Assembly (NCBI RefSeq): GCF_000026225.1
Contig: NC_011740.1
Coordinates: forward strand, 4,340,001-4,404,000
Direction of reading: 5' to 3'
Length of the DNA: 64,000 nucleotides
Source: Escherichia fergusonii ATCC 35469
GTDB lineage: Bacteria > Pseudomonadota > Gammaproteobacteria > Enterobacterales > Enterobacteriaceae
Part shown: one piece after another, positions 52,560 through 62,211 of the stretch
Layout of the letters: each line of letters starts with the position of its first letter
Position numbering within the stretch: position 1 is the stretch's first letter
Notes under the pieces: generated by a model
The model's database searches: none
Told to the model about the DNA's origin: nothing
The model's input: the letters and a program-made list of their open reading frames with translations, nothing else
Translations under genes and position numbers: made by a program

Positions 52560-53591
52560 ATGGAAAGTACGCCAAAAAACGCTACGCGCAATAAATTACC
52601 CGCGTTGATCCTGACCGTTGCGGCAGTCGTTGCTCTTGTTTATGTGATCTGGCGTGTCGATAGCGCCCCGGCAACTAACGACGCTTACGCATCTGCGGAT
52701 ACCGTTGATGTGGTGCCAGAAGTCAGTGGCCGCATTGTGGAACTTGCGGTCAAAGATAACCAACTGGTGAAACAGGGCGATCTTCTATTTCGTATTGATC
52801 CGCGCCCCTATGAAGCAAGCCTCGCAAAAGCCCAGGCGTCGCTGACCGCGCTGGATAAACAAATTATGCTCACCCAGCGTAGCGTTGAAGCCCAGCAACT
52901 CGGAGCCGCGGCAGTGAAGACATCGGTGGAGAAAGCCCTGGCGATTGTTCATCAGACCAGTAAAACCTTTCAACGTACCGAGTCTCTGTTGGCAGAGGGC
53001 TATGTATCAGATGAAGATGTGGATCGCGCCAGAACGGCCCATCGCTCAGCACAGGTTGACTATGCAGCACTGTTACTACAGGCACAATCTGCGGTCAGTG
53101 GTGTGGGAGGCGTGGATGCGCTGGTCGCCCAACGTGAGGCCGTTCTCGCCGATATTGCACTGACAAAGTTGCATCTGGAGATGGCTACCGTTCGTGCGCC
53201 TTTTGATGGACGCGTGGTGTCGCTGAAAACATCTGTCGGGCAGTTTGCTTCGGCGATGCGGCCGATTTTCACACTGATCGACACCCGCCACTGGTATGTC
53301 ATCGCTAACTTCCGTGAAACAGAGCTGAATAATATCCGCGCCGGAACACCCGCGACAGTTCGCCTGATGAGTGACAGCGGTAAAACCTTTGAAGGCAAAG
53401 TCGATTCCATTGGTTATGGCGTATTACCAGACGATGGCGGCATGGTATTAGGTGGGCTACCACGTGTATCTCGCTCAATCAACTGGGTACGTGTTGCCCA
53501 GCGTTTCCCGGTAAAAATCATGGTAGATAACCCTGACCCTGAGATGTTCCGTATAGGTGCTTCGGCGGTTGCTAACCTTGAGCCACAATAA
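52560..53591 (+). CDS. mdtN: MdtN, periplasmic adaptor of the MdtNOP efflux system
   Basis: MdtN is a 343-residue HlyD/EmrA-type membrane-fusion protein. One membrane helix (about 13-31) is followed by a biotinyl-lipoyl-like half-motif (DTVDVVPEVSGRIVELAVKDNQLVKQGDLLFRIDPRPYE), a coiled-coil hairpin, and the second lipoyl half (TVRAPFDGRVVSLKTSVGQF). It bridges MdtO and MdtP. Its stop overlaps the mdtO start by one base. Confidence 0.94.
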   Translation: MESTPKNATRNKLPALILTVAAVVALVYVIWRVDSAPATNDAYASADTVDVVPEVSGRIVELAVKDNQLVKQGDLLFRIDPRPYEASLAKAQASLTALDKQIMLTQRSVEAQQLGAAAVKTSVEKALAIVHQTSKTFQRTESLLAEGYVSDEDVDRARTAHRSAQVDYAALLLQAQSAVSGVGGVDALVAQREAVLADIALTKLHLEMATVRAPFDGRVVSLKTSVGQFASAMRPIFTLIDTRHWYVIANFRETELNNIRAGTPATVRLMSDSGKTFEGKVDSIGYGVLPDDGGMVLGGLPRVSRSINWVRVAQRFPVKIMVDNPDPEMFRIGASAVANLEPQ

Positions 53592-55597
53592 TGAGCGCGC
53601 TCAACTACCTTCCGCTACCAATGGTTCGGCTGTTGGCTTTTCTTCATGAGGAGTTAAACGAACAGCGACCGGGGCGTATGGCACAAACCTTCCAGCTATG
53701 GGCTGGCTGTCTGCTGGTTGTGCTGATCTCCATGACGTTTGAGATCCCGTTTATGGCGATCTCACTGGCTGTTCTGTTTTATGGTGTGCAGACAAATGCC
53801 TTCTATACCAAATTTGTGGCGATCCTGTTTGTGGTTGCTACGGTGCTGGAAATGGGTAGCCTGTTTTTGATCTATAAATGGTCTTACGGCTACCCGCTGA
53901 TGCGTCTGGTGATTGCCGGGCCGATATTGATGGGCTGCATGTTTATGATGCGTACCCATCGGCTGGGGTTGGTCTTTTTTGCTGTGGCAATTGTCGCTAT
54001 TTACGGGCAAACCTTCCCGGCGATGATCGATGTGCCGGAAATTGTTGTACGTCTGACGCTGTGGTGCATCGTGGTTGGGCTTTACCCGACCTTGCTGATG
54101 ACGTTAATCGGTGTGTTGTGGTTTCCCAGCCGGGCAGTAAATCAGATGCATAAAGCGCTAAGCGAGCGTCTGGATGATGCGTTACGTCATCTCACCAACG
54201 AGGTTTCACCGTTAGCAGAAAAATATATTGAACGGGAAGCGCTGGCGCTGCAAAAGCTGAACGTCTTCTGTCTAGCCGATGACGCGGAGTGGCGTAAGAA
54301 AAGCGCCTGGTGGCAGAACTGTGTTGCTACGGTCACTTATCTCTATACCAGCCTGAATCGTTACGATGTCCGTGCCTTCCCGGAATCCCCGGAAATGACT
54401 GTTTTACGTCAGAAGCTGATCAGTGAAGTGCAGTCGCTGCAACAAGCCATTTGCGCAGGTGAAACCTGGCAAAGCAACTGGCAGCTTCGGGAAGATGAAC
54501 TTACGCTTGCTCATCAATGTGGTTTGTTCAGCCATTGTCAGATGTTGCTGCAACTGGGGCATATGGACCCAGCGACACCCCCCACACCAGCAGCAAAACC
54601 GCCATCAATGGTCGCGGATGCATTTACCAATCCTGATTATTTGCGTTATGCCCTGAAAACATTGCTGGCATGTTTGATTTGCTACACCTTTTATTCCGGT
54701 GTCGATTGGGAAGGTATTCACACCTGTATGCTGACCTGCGTGATTGTCGCTAACCCCAATATTGGCTCGTCATATCAGAAAATGGCATTACGTTTTGGTG
54801 GCGCATTCTGTGGGGCGATTCTGGCGCTGGTGGTCACTATTTTTGTGATGCCGTGGCTGGACAATATTGTCGAGTTACTGTGCGTGCTGGCCCCCATTTT
54901 CTGGATTGGCGCAAGGCTGGCAACCAGTTCAGAGCGTTCGTCTTATATCGGCACCCAGATGGTCGTCACTTTTGCCCTCGCCACGCTGGAAAACGTCTTT
55001 GGCCCGGCGTATGACCTCGTGGAGATCCGCGATCGTGCTATCGGTATTTTGATCGGAACGGCAGTTTCAGCAGTCATTTACACTTTTGTCTGGCCGGAAA
55101 GTGAAGCACGCGCTTTACCACAAAAACTGGCCGGAGCAATGGCGATGCTCAGCAAACTGCTGCGTATTCCACGCCAGCCGGAAGCCGCCATGGAACGAAC
55201 TTATCTGCAATTGCGGATTGGCTTACATGCAGCGTTCAACGCCAGTGAAGAGATGTATGAACGCGTCGCGCTTGAGCGTCAGCTTGCAGGAGCAGAACGG
55301 GAAGCTCTCCTGCAGCGCGCGAAGAGTGTCATTACCCTTGGTCGGGAAATTATTCACACCTGGGATAATACCGGGATTAACTCGCTTACCCCTGAGCGCG
55401 TGAATCAACTTGCCGGAGCGCTGGAATTTTACGCCGCAGGATTGCCACAACATACCAGCCTTTCCCCCACGCTTGACATGAGTGAATTAAATCAACAGGA
55501 GCAGCGCGTCATGCAGTTAATCGCCAGTCTACCTGACTGGACTTCCCCAACGCTTACGCCTGCCACGCAACACGTGCAAGGAGCTACACCATCATGA
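53591..55597 (+). CDS. mdtO: MdtO, FUSC/ArAE-type efflux inner-membrane protein
   Basis: MdtO is a 668-residue inner-membrane protein with two clusters of hydrophobic helices (about 33-180 and 350-500) flanking cytoplasmic regions, as in the aromatic-acid exporter (FUSC) family. MdtNOP has been implicated in resistance to puromycin, acriflavine and sulfa-type compounds. It starts at the mdtN stop and overlaps mdtP by four bases, so the three are translated together. Confidence 0.92.
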   Translation: MSALNYLPLPMVRLLAFLHEELNEQRPGRMAQTFQLWAGCLLVVLISMTFEIPFMAISLAVLFYGVQTNAFYTKFVAILFVVATVLEMGSLFLIYKWSYGYPLMRLVIAGPILMGCMFMMRTHRLGLVFFAVAIVAIYGQTFPAMIDVPEIVVRLTLWCIVVGLYPTLLMTLIGVLWFPSRAVNQMHKALSERLDDALRHLTNEVSPLAEKYIEREALALQKLNVFCLADDAEWRKKSAWWQNCVATVTYLYTSLNRYDVRAFPESPEMTVLRQKLISEVQSLQQAICAGETWQSNWQLREDELTLAHQCGLFSHCQMLLQLGHMDPATPPTPAAKPPSMVADAFTNPDYLRYALKTLLACLICYTFYSGVDWEGIHTCMLTCVIVANPNIGSSYQKMALRFGGAFCGAILALVVTIFVMPWLDNIVELLCVLAPIFWIGARLATSSERSSYIGTQMVVTFALATLENVFGPAYDLVEIRDRAIGILIGTAVSAVIYTFVWPESEARALPQKLAGAMAMLSKLLRIPRQPEAAMERTYLQLRIGLHAAFNASEEMYERVALERQLAGAEREALLQRAKSVITLGREIIHTWDNTGINSLTPERVNQLAGALEFYAAGLPQHTSLSPTLDMSELNQQEQRVMQLIASLPDWTSPTLTPATQHVQGATPS

Positions 55598-57051
55598 GCC
55601 GTCATCTTTCCCGCTTAATTCTCTGTGGTCTGTTAGGCGGCGCGACGCTGCTTTCTGGCTGTGCCCTGGTACGCAAAGATTCTGCGCCGCATCAGCAGTT
55701 AGCCCCCGAGCAGATTAAACTTGCCGATGACATTCACCTGGCAAGCGCCGGTTGGCCACAAGCGCAGTGGTGGCGACAATTTAACGATCCGCAGCTTAAC
55801 GCCCTTATCGAGCGTACTTTGCAGGGATCGCACACGCTTGCAGAAGCCAAATTACGCGTTGAGAAGGCGCAATCGCAGGCGGATTTACTGGAAGCTGGTT
55901 CACAATTGCAAGTTGCTGCGCTGGGAATGTTGAATCGCCAGCGTGTCTCGGCGAATGGTTTTTTAAGCCCCTATGCGATGGATGCACCGCATCTTGGTAT
56001 GGACGGGCCGTATTATACCGAAGCCACCGTTGGCGTATTTGCCGGGATGGATCTGGATCTGTGGGGCGCTCACCGTTCATCGGTCGAGGCCGCCATTGGC
56101 GCACAAAATGCCGCGCTGGCCGAGTCTTCGGCGGTGGAGTTATCACTTACCACGGGTGTGGCACAGCTTTACTACAGTATGCAGGCCAGCTACCAGATGT
56201 TGGATTTGCTGGAGAAAACACGCGATGTGATTGATTACGCAGTAAAAGCGCACCAAAGCAAAGTCGCCAGTGGTCTGGAAGCTAAAGTGCCTTACCACGG
56301 CGCAAGGGCGCAAATCCTCGCGGTAGAAAAACAAATCGCGGCAGTAAAAGGGCAACTCCGTGAAACACGTGAATCCCTGCGTGCGTTGATGGGGGCTGGT
56401 GCCAGCGATTTGCCAGAGATCAAACCTGTTGCGCTTCCTTTGGTAAATACCGGTATTCCGTCATCACTTTCTTACGAACTACTCGCCCGGCGCCCGGATC
56501 TGCAAGCGATGCGCTGGTACGTTCAGGCATCTTTAAATCAGGTGGACGCCGCGCGGGCGTTGTTCTATCCAAGCTTTGATATCAAAGCATTCTTCGGGCT
56601 GGATGCTATTCATCTCGACAGCTTATTCAAAAACACCAGCAGGCAGTTTAACGTCATTCCTGGTCTGAAATTACCGTTGTTTGATGGTGGGCGACTGAAT
56701 GCCAACCTCGAAGGAACGCGGGCGACCAGTAATATGATGATTGAACGCTATAACCAGTCGGTACTCAATGCCGTTCGTGATGTGGCGATAAACGGTACGC
56801 GTCTACAAACGCTGAATAATCAGCGAGAAATACAAGCTGAGCGCGTAGAAGCCATCCGTTATACCCAGAAGGCTGCAACAGCGGCCTGGAAGCAAGGGCT
56901 AAGCAGCCGTTTGCAGGCAACGGAATCGCAGCTTCCGGTGTTAGCTGAAGAGATGTCATTGCTGATGCTGGATTCACAACGTGTTGTGCAAAGTATCCAA
57001 CTGATCAAGTCGCTTGGTGGTGGCTATCAGGCAATACCTGCCAGTAAGTAA
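55594..57051 (+). CDS. mdtP: MdtP, outer-membrane efflux channel of MdtNOP
   Basis: MdtP is a 485-residue TolC-like outer-membrane factor (OMF/NodT family). The signal peptide ends with lipobox LLSGCALV (Cys about 23), and two OEP repeats follow (about 70-260 and 280-470), including YEDLLARRPDLQ-type SYELLARRPDLQAMRW. It completes the tripartite pump with MdtN and MdtO. A short hairpin (ACCGCGCG / CGCGCGGT, 57059-57082) follows without a T-run. Confidence 0.93.
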   Translation: MSRHLSRLILCGLLGGATLLSGCALVRKDSAPHQQLAPEQIKLADDIHLASAGWPQAQWWRQFNDPQLNALIERTLQGSHTLAEAKLRVEKAQSQADLLEAGSQLQVAALGMLNRQRVSANGFLSPYAMDAPHLGMDGPYYTEATVGVFAGMDLDLWGAHRSSVEAAIGAQNAALAESSAVELSLTTGVAQLYYSMQASYQMLDLLEKTRDVIDYAVKAHQSKVASGLEAKVPYHGARAQILAVEKQIAAVKGQLRETRESLRALMGAGASDLPEIKPVALPLVNTGIPSSLSYELLARRPDLQAMRWYVQASLNQVDAARALFYPSFDIKAFFGLDAIHLDSLFKNTSRQFNVIPGLKLPLFDGGRLNANLEGTRATSNMMIERYNQSVLNAVRDVAINGTRLQTLNNQREIQAERVEAIRYTQKAATAAWKQGLSSRLQATESQLPVLAEEMSLLMLDSQRVVQSIQLIKSLGGGYQAIPASK

Positions 57052-57096
57052 TTCTCACACCGCGCGGTGAATGTCGCGCGGTATCTCACTTCGTCA

Positions 57097-57197
57097 CGTC
57101 AAAACTGACGACAGCCTGTTTTTCGTCAGGGTTTTGACCACAATTCACCCGTAATATCAGGGTAAACCCACAAATAAAATGTGGCATAGAAGATGCA
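57097..57197 (+). promoter_or_regulatory. Sigma-54 promoter and possible FhlA sites upstream of fdhF
   Basis: TGGCATAGAAGATGC at 57182-57196 has GG and GC ten bases apart, as needed for a sigma-54 promoter (-24/-12). Upstream, CGTCA and TGACG (57097-57110) form an inverted repeat, and a further CGTCA occurs near 57125; these are candidates for FhlA binding. Formate-dependent activation of fdhF by FhlA with sigma-54 is established in E. coli. Confidence 0.8.
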
Positions 57198-57248
57198 TAC
57201 TCAAGGCGACAGCGCGTATGCGCGATTTGATTAACTGGAGCAAGACCG

Positions 57249-59396
57249 ATGAAAAAAGTCGTCACGGTTTGCCCTTATTGCGCATCAGGTTGCAAAATCA
57301 ATCTGGTGGTCGATAACGGCAAAATCGTCCGGGCTGAGGCGGCGCAGGGGAAAACCAACCAGGGAACCCTGTGCCTGAAGGGGTATTACGGCTGGGATTT
57401 CATTAATGATACCCAGATCCTGACTCCGCGCCTGAAAACCCCCATGATCCGTCGCCAGCGTGGCGGCAAACTCGAACCTGTTTCCTGGGATGAAGCGCTG
57501 AATTACGTTGCTGAGCGTCTGAGTGCCATTAAAGAGAAGTATGGCCCGGATGCCATCCAGACCACCGGGTCTTCGCGTGGTACGGGTAACGAAACCAACT
57601 ATGTAATGCAAAAATTTGCGCGCGCCGTTATTGGTACCAATAACGTTGACTGCTGCGCTCGCGTCTGACACGGCCCATCGGTTGCAGGTCTGCACCAGTC
57701 GGTCGGTAACGGCGCAATGAGCAACGCCATTAACGAAATTGATAATACCGATTTAGTGTTTGTTTTCGGGTATAACCCGGCAGATTCCCACCCCATCGTG
57801 GCGAATCATGTGATTAACGCTAAACGTAACGGGGCGAAAATCATCGTCTGTGATCCGCGTAAAATCGAAACTGCGCGCATTGCTGACATGCATATCGCAC
57901 TGAAAAACGGCTCAAATATCGCGCTTCTGAATGCGATGGGCCATGTCATTATTGAAGAAAATCTGTACGACAAAGCGTTCGTCGCTTCTCGTACAGAAGG
58001 CTTTGAAGAGTATCGTAAAATCGTTGAAGGCTACACGCCGGAGTCGGTTGAAGATATCACCGGCGTTAGCGCCAGTGAGATTCGTCAGGCAGCGCGGATG
58101 TATGCCCAGGCGGAAAGCGCAGCCATTCTGTGGGGCATGGGTGTTACCCAGTTCTATCAGGGCGTGGAAACCGTACGTTCTCTGACCAGCCTCGCGATGC
58201 TGACCGGTAACCTCGGTAAGCCGCATGCGGGGGTAAACCCAGTTCGTGGTCAAAACAACGTGCAGGGGGCCTGCGATATGGGCGCACTGCCAGATACTTA
58301 CCCTGGCTACCAGTACGTGAAAGATCCGGCTAACCGCGAGAAATTCGCCAAAGCCTGGGGCGTAGAGAGCCTGCCTGCACATACCGGTTATCGCATCAGC
58401 GAGCTACCGCATCGCGCAGCGCATGGCGAAGTGCGCGCCGCGTACATTATGGGCGAGGATCCGCTGCAAACGGATGCGGAACTGTCGGCAGTACGTAAAG
58501 CTTTTGAAGATCTGGAACTGGTCATCGTTCAGGACATCTTTATGACCAAAACCGCGTCGGCGGCGGATGTCATTTTACCGTCAACGTCGTGGGGCGAGCA
58601 TGAAGGCGTGTTTACTGCGGCTGATCGTGGCTTCCAGCGTTTCTTCAAAGCCGTTGAACCGAAATGGGATCTGAAAACGGACTGGCAAATTATCAGTGAA
58701 ATCGCCACCCGGATGGGTTATCCGATGCACTACAACAACACCCAGGAGATCTGGGATGAGTTGCGTCATCTGTGCCCGGATTTCTATGGTGCGACTTACG
58801 AAAAAATGGGCGAATTGGGCTTCATTCAGTGGCCTTGCCGCGACACATCAGATGCCGATCAGGGGACTTCTTATCTGTTTAAAGAGAAGTTTGATACCCC
58901 GAACGGTAAAGCACAGTTCTTTACTTGCGACTGGGTAGCACCAATCGACAAACTTACCGACGAGTATCCGATGGTGCTCTCAACGGTGCGTGAAGTTGGA
59001 CACTACTCTTGCCGCTCGATGACCGGTAACTGTGCGGCGCTGGCGGCGCTGGCGGATGAACCTGGTTATGCGCAAATCAATACCGAAGATGCAAAACGTC
59101 TGGGTATCGAAGATGAAGCGCTGATTTGGGTACACTCGCGTAAAGGCAAAGTCATCACCCGTGCTCAGGTGAGTGATCGTCCGAACAAAGGGGCGATTTA
59201 CATGACCTACCAGTGGTGGATCGGTGCCTGTAACGAGCTGGTCACTGAGAACTTAAGCCCGATTACGAAAACGCCGGAGTACAAATATTGCGCCGTACGT
59301 GTCGAGCCAATTGCTGATCAGCGTGCCGCCGAGCAATATGTGATTGACGAGTACAACAAGCTGAAAACCCGCCTACGCGAAAGCGCACTGGCGTAA
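57249..59396 (+). CDS. fdhF: FdhF, selenocysteine formate dehydrogenase H
   Basis: FdhF is the molybdopterin formate dehydrogenase of the formate hydrogenlyase complex. The full reading is 715 residues because the TGA at 57666-57668 (residue 140) encodes selenocysteine: CCARV-U-HGPSVAGLHQSVG. The N-terminal CPYCASGCKINLVV binds the 4Fe-4S cluster. Two separate open frames (57249-57668 and 57717-59396) are parts of this one gene. A SECIS hairpin lies directly after the TGA. Confidence 0.98.
57666..57704 (+). other. Selenocysteine UGA and bacterial SECIS hairpin in fdhF
   Basis: The TGA at 57666 is followed by a stem in which GGTTGCA (57680-57686) pairs with TGCACC (57691-57696) around the apical GGTC, with a bulged T. 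This is the SelB-binding element that directs selenocysteine insertion. Confidence 0.92.
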
Positions 59397-59406
59397 ATCC
59401 CTCCAC

Positions 59407-59438
59407 AACAGCCTCCAGCCGGAGGCTGTTTTTTTTCC
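59407..59438 (+). terminator. Rho-independent terminator after fdhF
   Basis: AACAGCCTCC and GGAGGCTGTT pair around AGCC, followed directly by a run of T residues. It lies ten bases after the fdhF stop. Confidence 0.93.
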
Positions 59439-59486
59439 ATGCATTCTATTTATACTGTCTACTCCTTACCCTACATAAAAATGAAA

Positions 59487-60176
59487 ATGAAACGATTATT
59501 TGCATTGATGTTTTTACTAACATTCTTTGCCCATGCCGACGAACCGCAGCCCGGAAGCCAATATCTGCAAGCGGCAGAAGCCGGTGACAGACGAGCACAG
59601 TATTTTCTTGCTGATAGCTGGCTTAGTTCCGGCAATCTCAGCAAGGCGGAATACTGGGCGCAAAAAGCAGCTGATAATGGTGATGCTGATGCCTGTGCTT
59701 TACTGGCACAAATCAAAATCACCAATCCGGTAAGTCTGGATTATCCACAAGCAAAAATTCTGGCTGAAAAAGCTGCTCAGGCAGGGAGTAAAGAAGGCGA
59801 AGTCACGCTGGCGCATATTCTGGTAAATACCCAGGCAGGTAAACCTGACTATCCGAAAGCTATTTCATTACTCGAAAATGCCTCTGAGGATTTGGAAAAC
59901 GACTCTGCCGTTGATGCTCAGATGCTGTTAGGGCTTATTTATGCGAACGGCGTGGGCATTCCCGCCGATGACGAAAAAGCGACCTGGTATTTCAAGCGCA
60001 GTTCTGCCATTTCACGCACCGGTTATTCAGAATATTGGGCGGGAATGATGTTCTTAAACGGTGAAGAAGGTTTTATCGAGAAGAATAAACAGAAGGCGCT
60101 GCACTGGTTAAATCTGAGCTGTATGGAAGGGTTTGATACCGGGTGCGAAGAGTTCGAAAAATTAACTAACGGTTAA
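59487..60176 (+). CDS. yjcO: YjcO, Sel1-repeat protein
   Basis: YjcO is a 229-residue secreted Sel1-repeat (TPR-like) protein. A signal peptide (about 1-17, ending FFAHA-DEPQ) precedes alpha-helical repeats such as ADSWLSSGNLSKAEYWAQKAADNGDADACALLAQI and GVGIPADDEKATWYFKRSS. Its role is unknown; such proteins act as adaptors. The start is MKRLFA (59487); an in-frame ATG two codons before is also possible. Confidence 0.9.
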   Translation: MKRLFALMFLLTFFAHADEPQPGSQYLQAAEAGDRRAQYFLADSWLSSGNLSKAEYWAQKAADNGDADACALLAQIKITNPVSLDYPQAKILAEKAAQAGSKEGEVTLAHILVNTQAGKPDYPKAISLLENASEDLENDSAVDAQMLLGLIYANGVGIPADDEKATWYFKRSSAISRTGYSEYWAGMMFLNGEEGFIEKNKQKALHWLNLSCMEGFDTGCEEFEKLTNG

Positions 60177-60193
60177 ACGGCGCATTCAGCACG

Positions 60194-60234
60194 AGGTCGG
60201 ATACGGCGTTAACGCCTTATCCGACCTGAAAAAA
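60194..60234. terminator. REP-like bidirectional terminator between yjcO and gltP
   Basis: AGGTCGGATA (60194-60203) and TATCCGACCT (60218-60227) pair with inner GGCG/CGCC, followed by AAAAAA. It separates the convergent yjcO and gltP. Confidence 0.75.
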
Positions 60235-60249
60235 TCACGCTAAATCAGA

Positions 60250-61560
60250 CTATTGCGCAGTTTTATCAAATTTGCCCAGCACTTCACGCTCATAAGCCAG
60301 CGCTTTCTTACGGTCAAATTTGTGTTCCCACTTGGCAATCACCAGCACCGCCAGGGCGTTACCCACCACATTCAGTGCCGTACGTGCCATGTCGAGGATA
60401 CGGTCAACCCCGGCAATAAACGCCAGACCTTCCAGCGGGATCCCTACGCTTCCCAACGTCGCCAGCAATACCACAAACGATACGCCAGGCACGCCAGCAA
60501 TCCCTTTTGACGTTACCATCAGCGTCAGTACCAGAACGATCTCCTGCCAGATTGACAGGTCAATGCCGTACAGCTGGGCGATAAAAATAGCGGCAATACT
60601 TTGATATAGCGTTGAACCGTCAAGGTTAAAGGAATAACCGGTCGGAACCACGAAACTGGTGATCGACGCCGGTGCACCGTAGGCTTCCATCTTCTCAATA
60701 ATTCGCGGCAGCACGCTTTCAGAGCTGGCAGTGGAGTACGCCAGAATCAGCTCATCTTTCAGAATACGAATCAGGATCCAGACACTTAACCCGCACAGGC
60801 GCGCCACAATTCCCAGTACTACCAGCGCGAAGAACAGAATGGCGAAATGCACCAGCAGCACCAGTTTCGCCAGTGGCCACAGTGAAGAGAAACCAAAGTT
60901 AGCCACCGTCACCGCAATCAACGCAAACACACCTACCGGCGCGTAACGCATCACCATGTGAGTCACTTTAAACATGGTTTCAGAAATGGAGCGGAACACG
61001 GTCACCAGCGGTTCACGATGCGTTGCGGGCAGGGAGGAAAGCCCCAGACCAAACAGTACCGAGAAGAAGATGATCGGTAACATTTCGCCTTTCGCCATCG
61101 ACGCCACAATATTCGTCGGCACCAGAGACAAAATCGTGCCCATAATACCGTGGGAACTGCTCTGTACCGCTTCTGTAGTGCTCTGATATTTCGAGATATC
61201 GACGGTCGCCAGCTGTGACATATCCACCCCTGCACCGGGCTGGAAGACGTTCGCCAGGGTGATCCCCAGAATGATGGCGACAGTGGTGATCACCTCGAAA
61301 TAGATAATGGTTTTCGCGCCAATACGCCCCAGTTGCTTAGCATCACCCACACCGGCGATACCGACAATCAGTGTCGAGATCACAATGGGTACAACGATCA
61401 TTTTGATCAGATGAATAAAGATATCGCCTGCCGGAGAGAGAAAATTGACGACTAACCAGTCACGGCTATCACTGTGATAATGCAGGTAACTTCCCAGGAG
61501 AATGCCCAGCACCATAGCAATAAGGATCTGCCAGGCCAGGCTGATTTTTATATTTTTCAT
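60250..61560 (-). CDS. gltP: GltP, proton/glutamate-aspartate symporter
   Basis: GltP is a 436-residue DAACS-family transporter with eight membrane helices and two re-entrant loops; the substrate and ion motifs AYSTASSESVLPRIIEK, VPTGYSFNLDGSTLYQ and GVDRILDMARTALNVVGN are intact. I start it at MKNIKIS (61560), the known N-terminus. In K-12 nrfG lies upstream; here the next gene is acs. Confidence 0.96.
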   Translation of the reverse strand: MKNIKISLAWQILIAMVLGILLGSYLHYHSDSRDWLVVNFLSPAGDIFIHLIKMIVVPIVISTLIVGIAGVGDAKQLGRIGAKTIIYFEVITTVAIILGITLANVFQPGAGVDMSQLATVDISKYQSTTEAVQSSSHGIMGTILSLVPTNIVASMAKGEMLPIIFFSVLFGLGLSSLPATHREPLVTVFRSISETMFKVTHMVMRYAPVGVFALIAVTVANFGFSSLWPLAKLVLLVHFAILFFALVVLGIVARLCGLSVWILIRILKDELILAYSTASSESVLPRIIEKMEAYGAPASITSFVVPTGYSFNLDGSTLYQSIAAIFIAQLYGIDLSIWQEIVLVLTLMVTSKGIAGVPGVSFVVLLATLGSVGIPLEGLAFIAGVDRILDMARTALNVVGNALAVLVIAKWEHKFDRKKALAYEREVLGKFDKTAQ

Positions 61561-62211
61561 ACGATTGACTTCCTCAGTGGAACGCCGTTCCCCGTTCAAA
61601 AACGCAAGAACGTTATAAACTGCAGGGTATGGATTGTGTTGCGTGCGTATTAAGATTTTTTGACGCTTATAATCAGTATCATCTGCATGGCATCTTGCGC
61701 AAGTGTTTAAGAACAGGGCTTTTAACTGGTTGTTTGCATAATTCACCAGTTTAATACCGATAATGATGAATAACTTTCTGTTATAGAAAGATTTTTATTT
61801 GTTGCTATTTAAATAATTACTTGTCGGCATCATTTTGTCGGCAGTGGTTAACTGCCTAATTTTCAGACAAATAATAATTGGCTGTTTTGTAACGTGTTCA
61901 TCACATTGGCAGAGTTAATAACTGTCTCCGACTGACTCATACTCTTCAGTTGCAACAAAAAGAATGTTCGCTTGTGGGCATTTGTTTTGGTTCCTGGTTC
62001 GGGCTCACTCCGTCCTTTTGTATTGATAAGCACATGTAACTCAATGGCTTATTAAAATTTTGTTGGTGACCTTCAAAAATTACCCTGCCGTTTATTTGCA
62101 CAATTCTACTTTTGCGTGATCTGTCGCCCAAATACTAAACAAAACTGCCAATACCCCTACATTTAACGCTTATGCCACATATTATTAACATCCTACAAGG
62201 AGAACAAAAGC
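61561..62211. promoter_or_regulatory. gltP/acs divergent region; nrfABCDEFG absent
   Basis: This 651-base region has no gene. It holds the gltP promoter on the left and the acs promoter region on the right, with TACAAGGAGAAC before the acs ATG. In K-12 about 7 kb of nrf genes for periplasmic nitrite reduction lie between the two, and no nrf coding sequence remains. acs is CRP-activated in E. coli; TGTTGGTGACC and GCGTGATCTGTCGCCC are weak candidate sites that I do not assign firmly. Confidence 0.7.

Noticed and set aside
57717..59396. A second, separate formate dehydrogenase gene
   Set aside because: It is the part of fdhF downstream of the selenocysteine UGA, not a separate gene.
61561..61746. 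N-terminal extension of gltP containing a CxxCH (CARCH) heme-like motif
   Set aside because: The known GltP start is MKNIKIS. The extension lacks a signal peptide and a ribosome-binding site, and it resembles no nrf gene I can recall. The motif is most likely chance.
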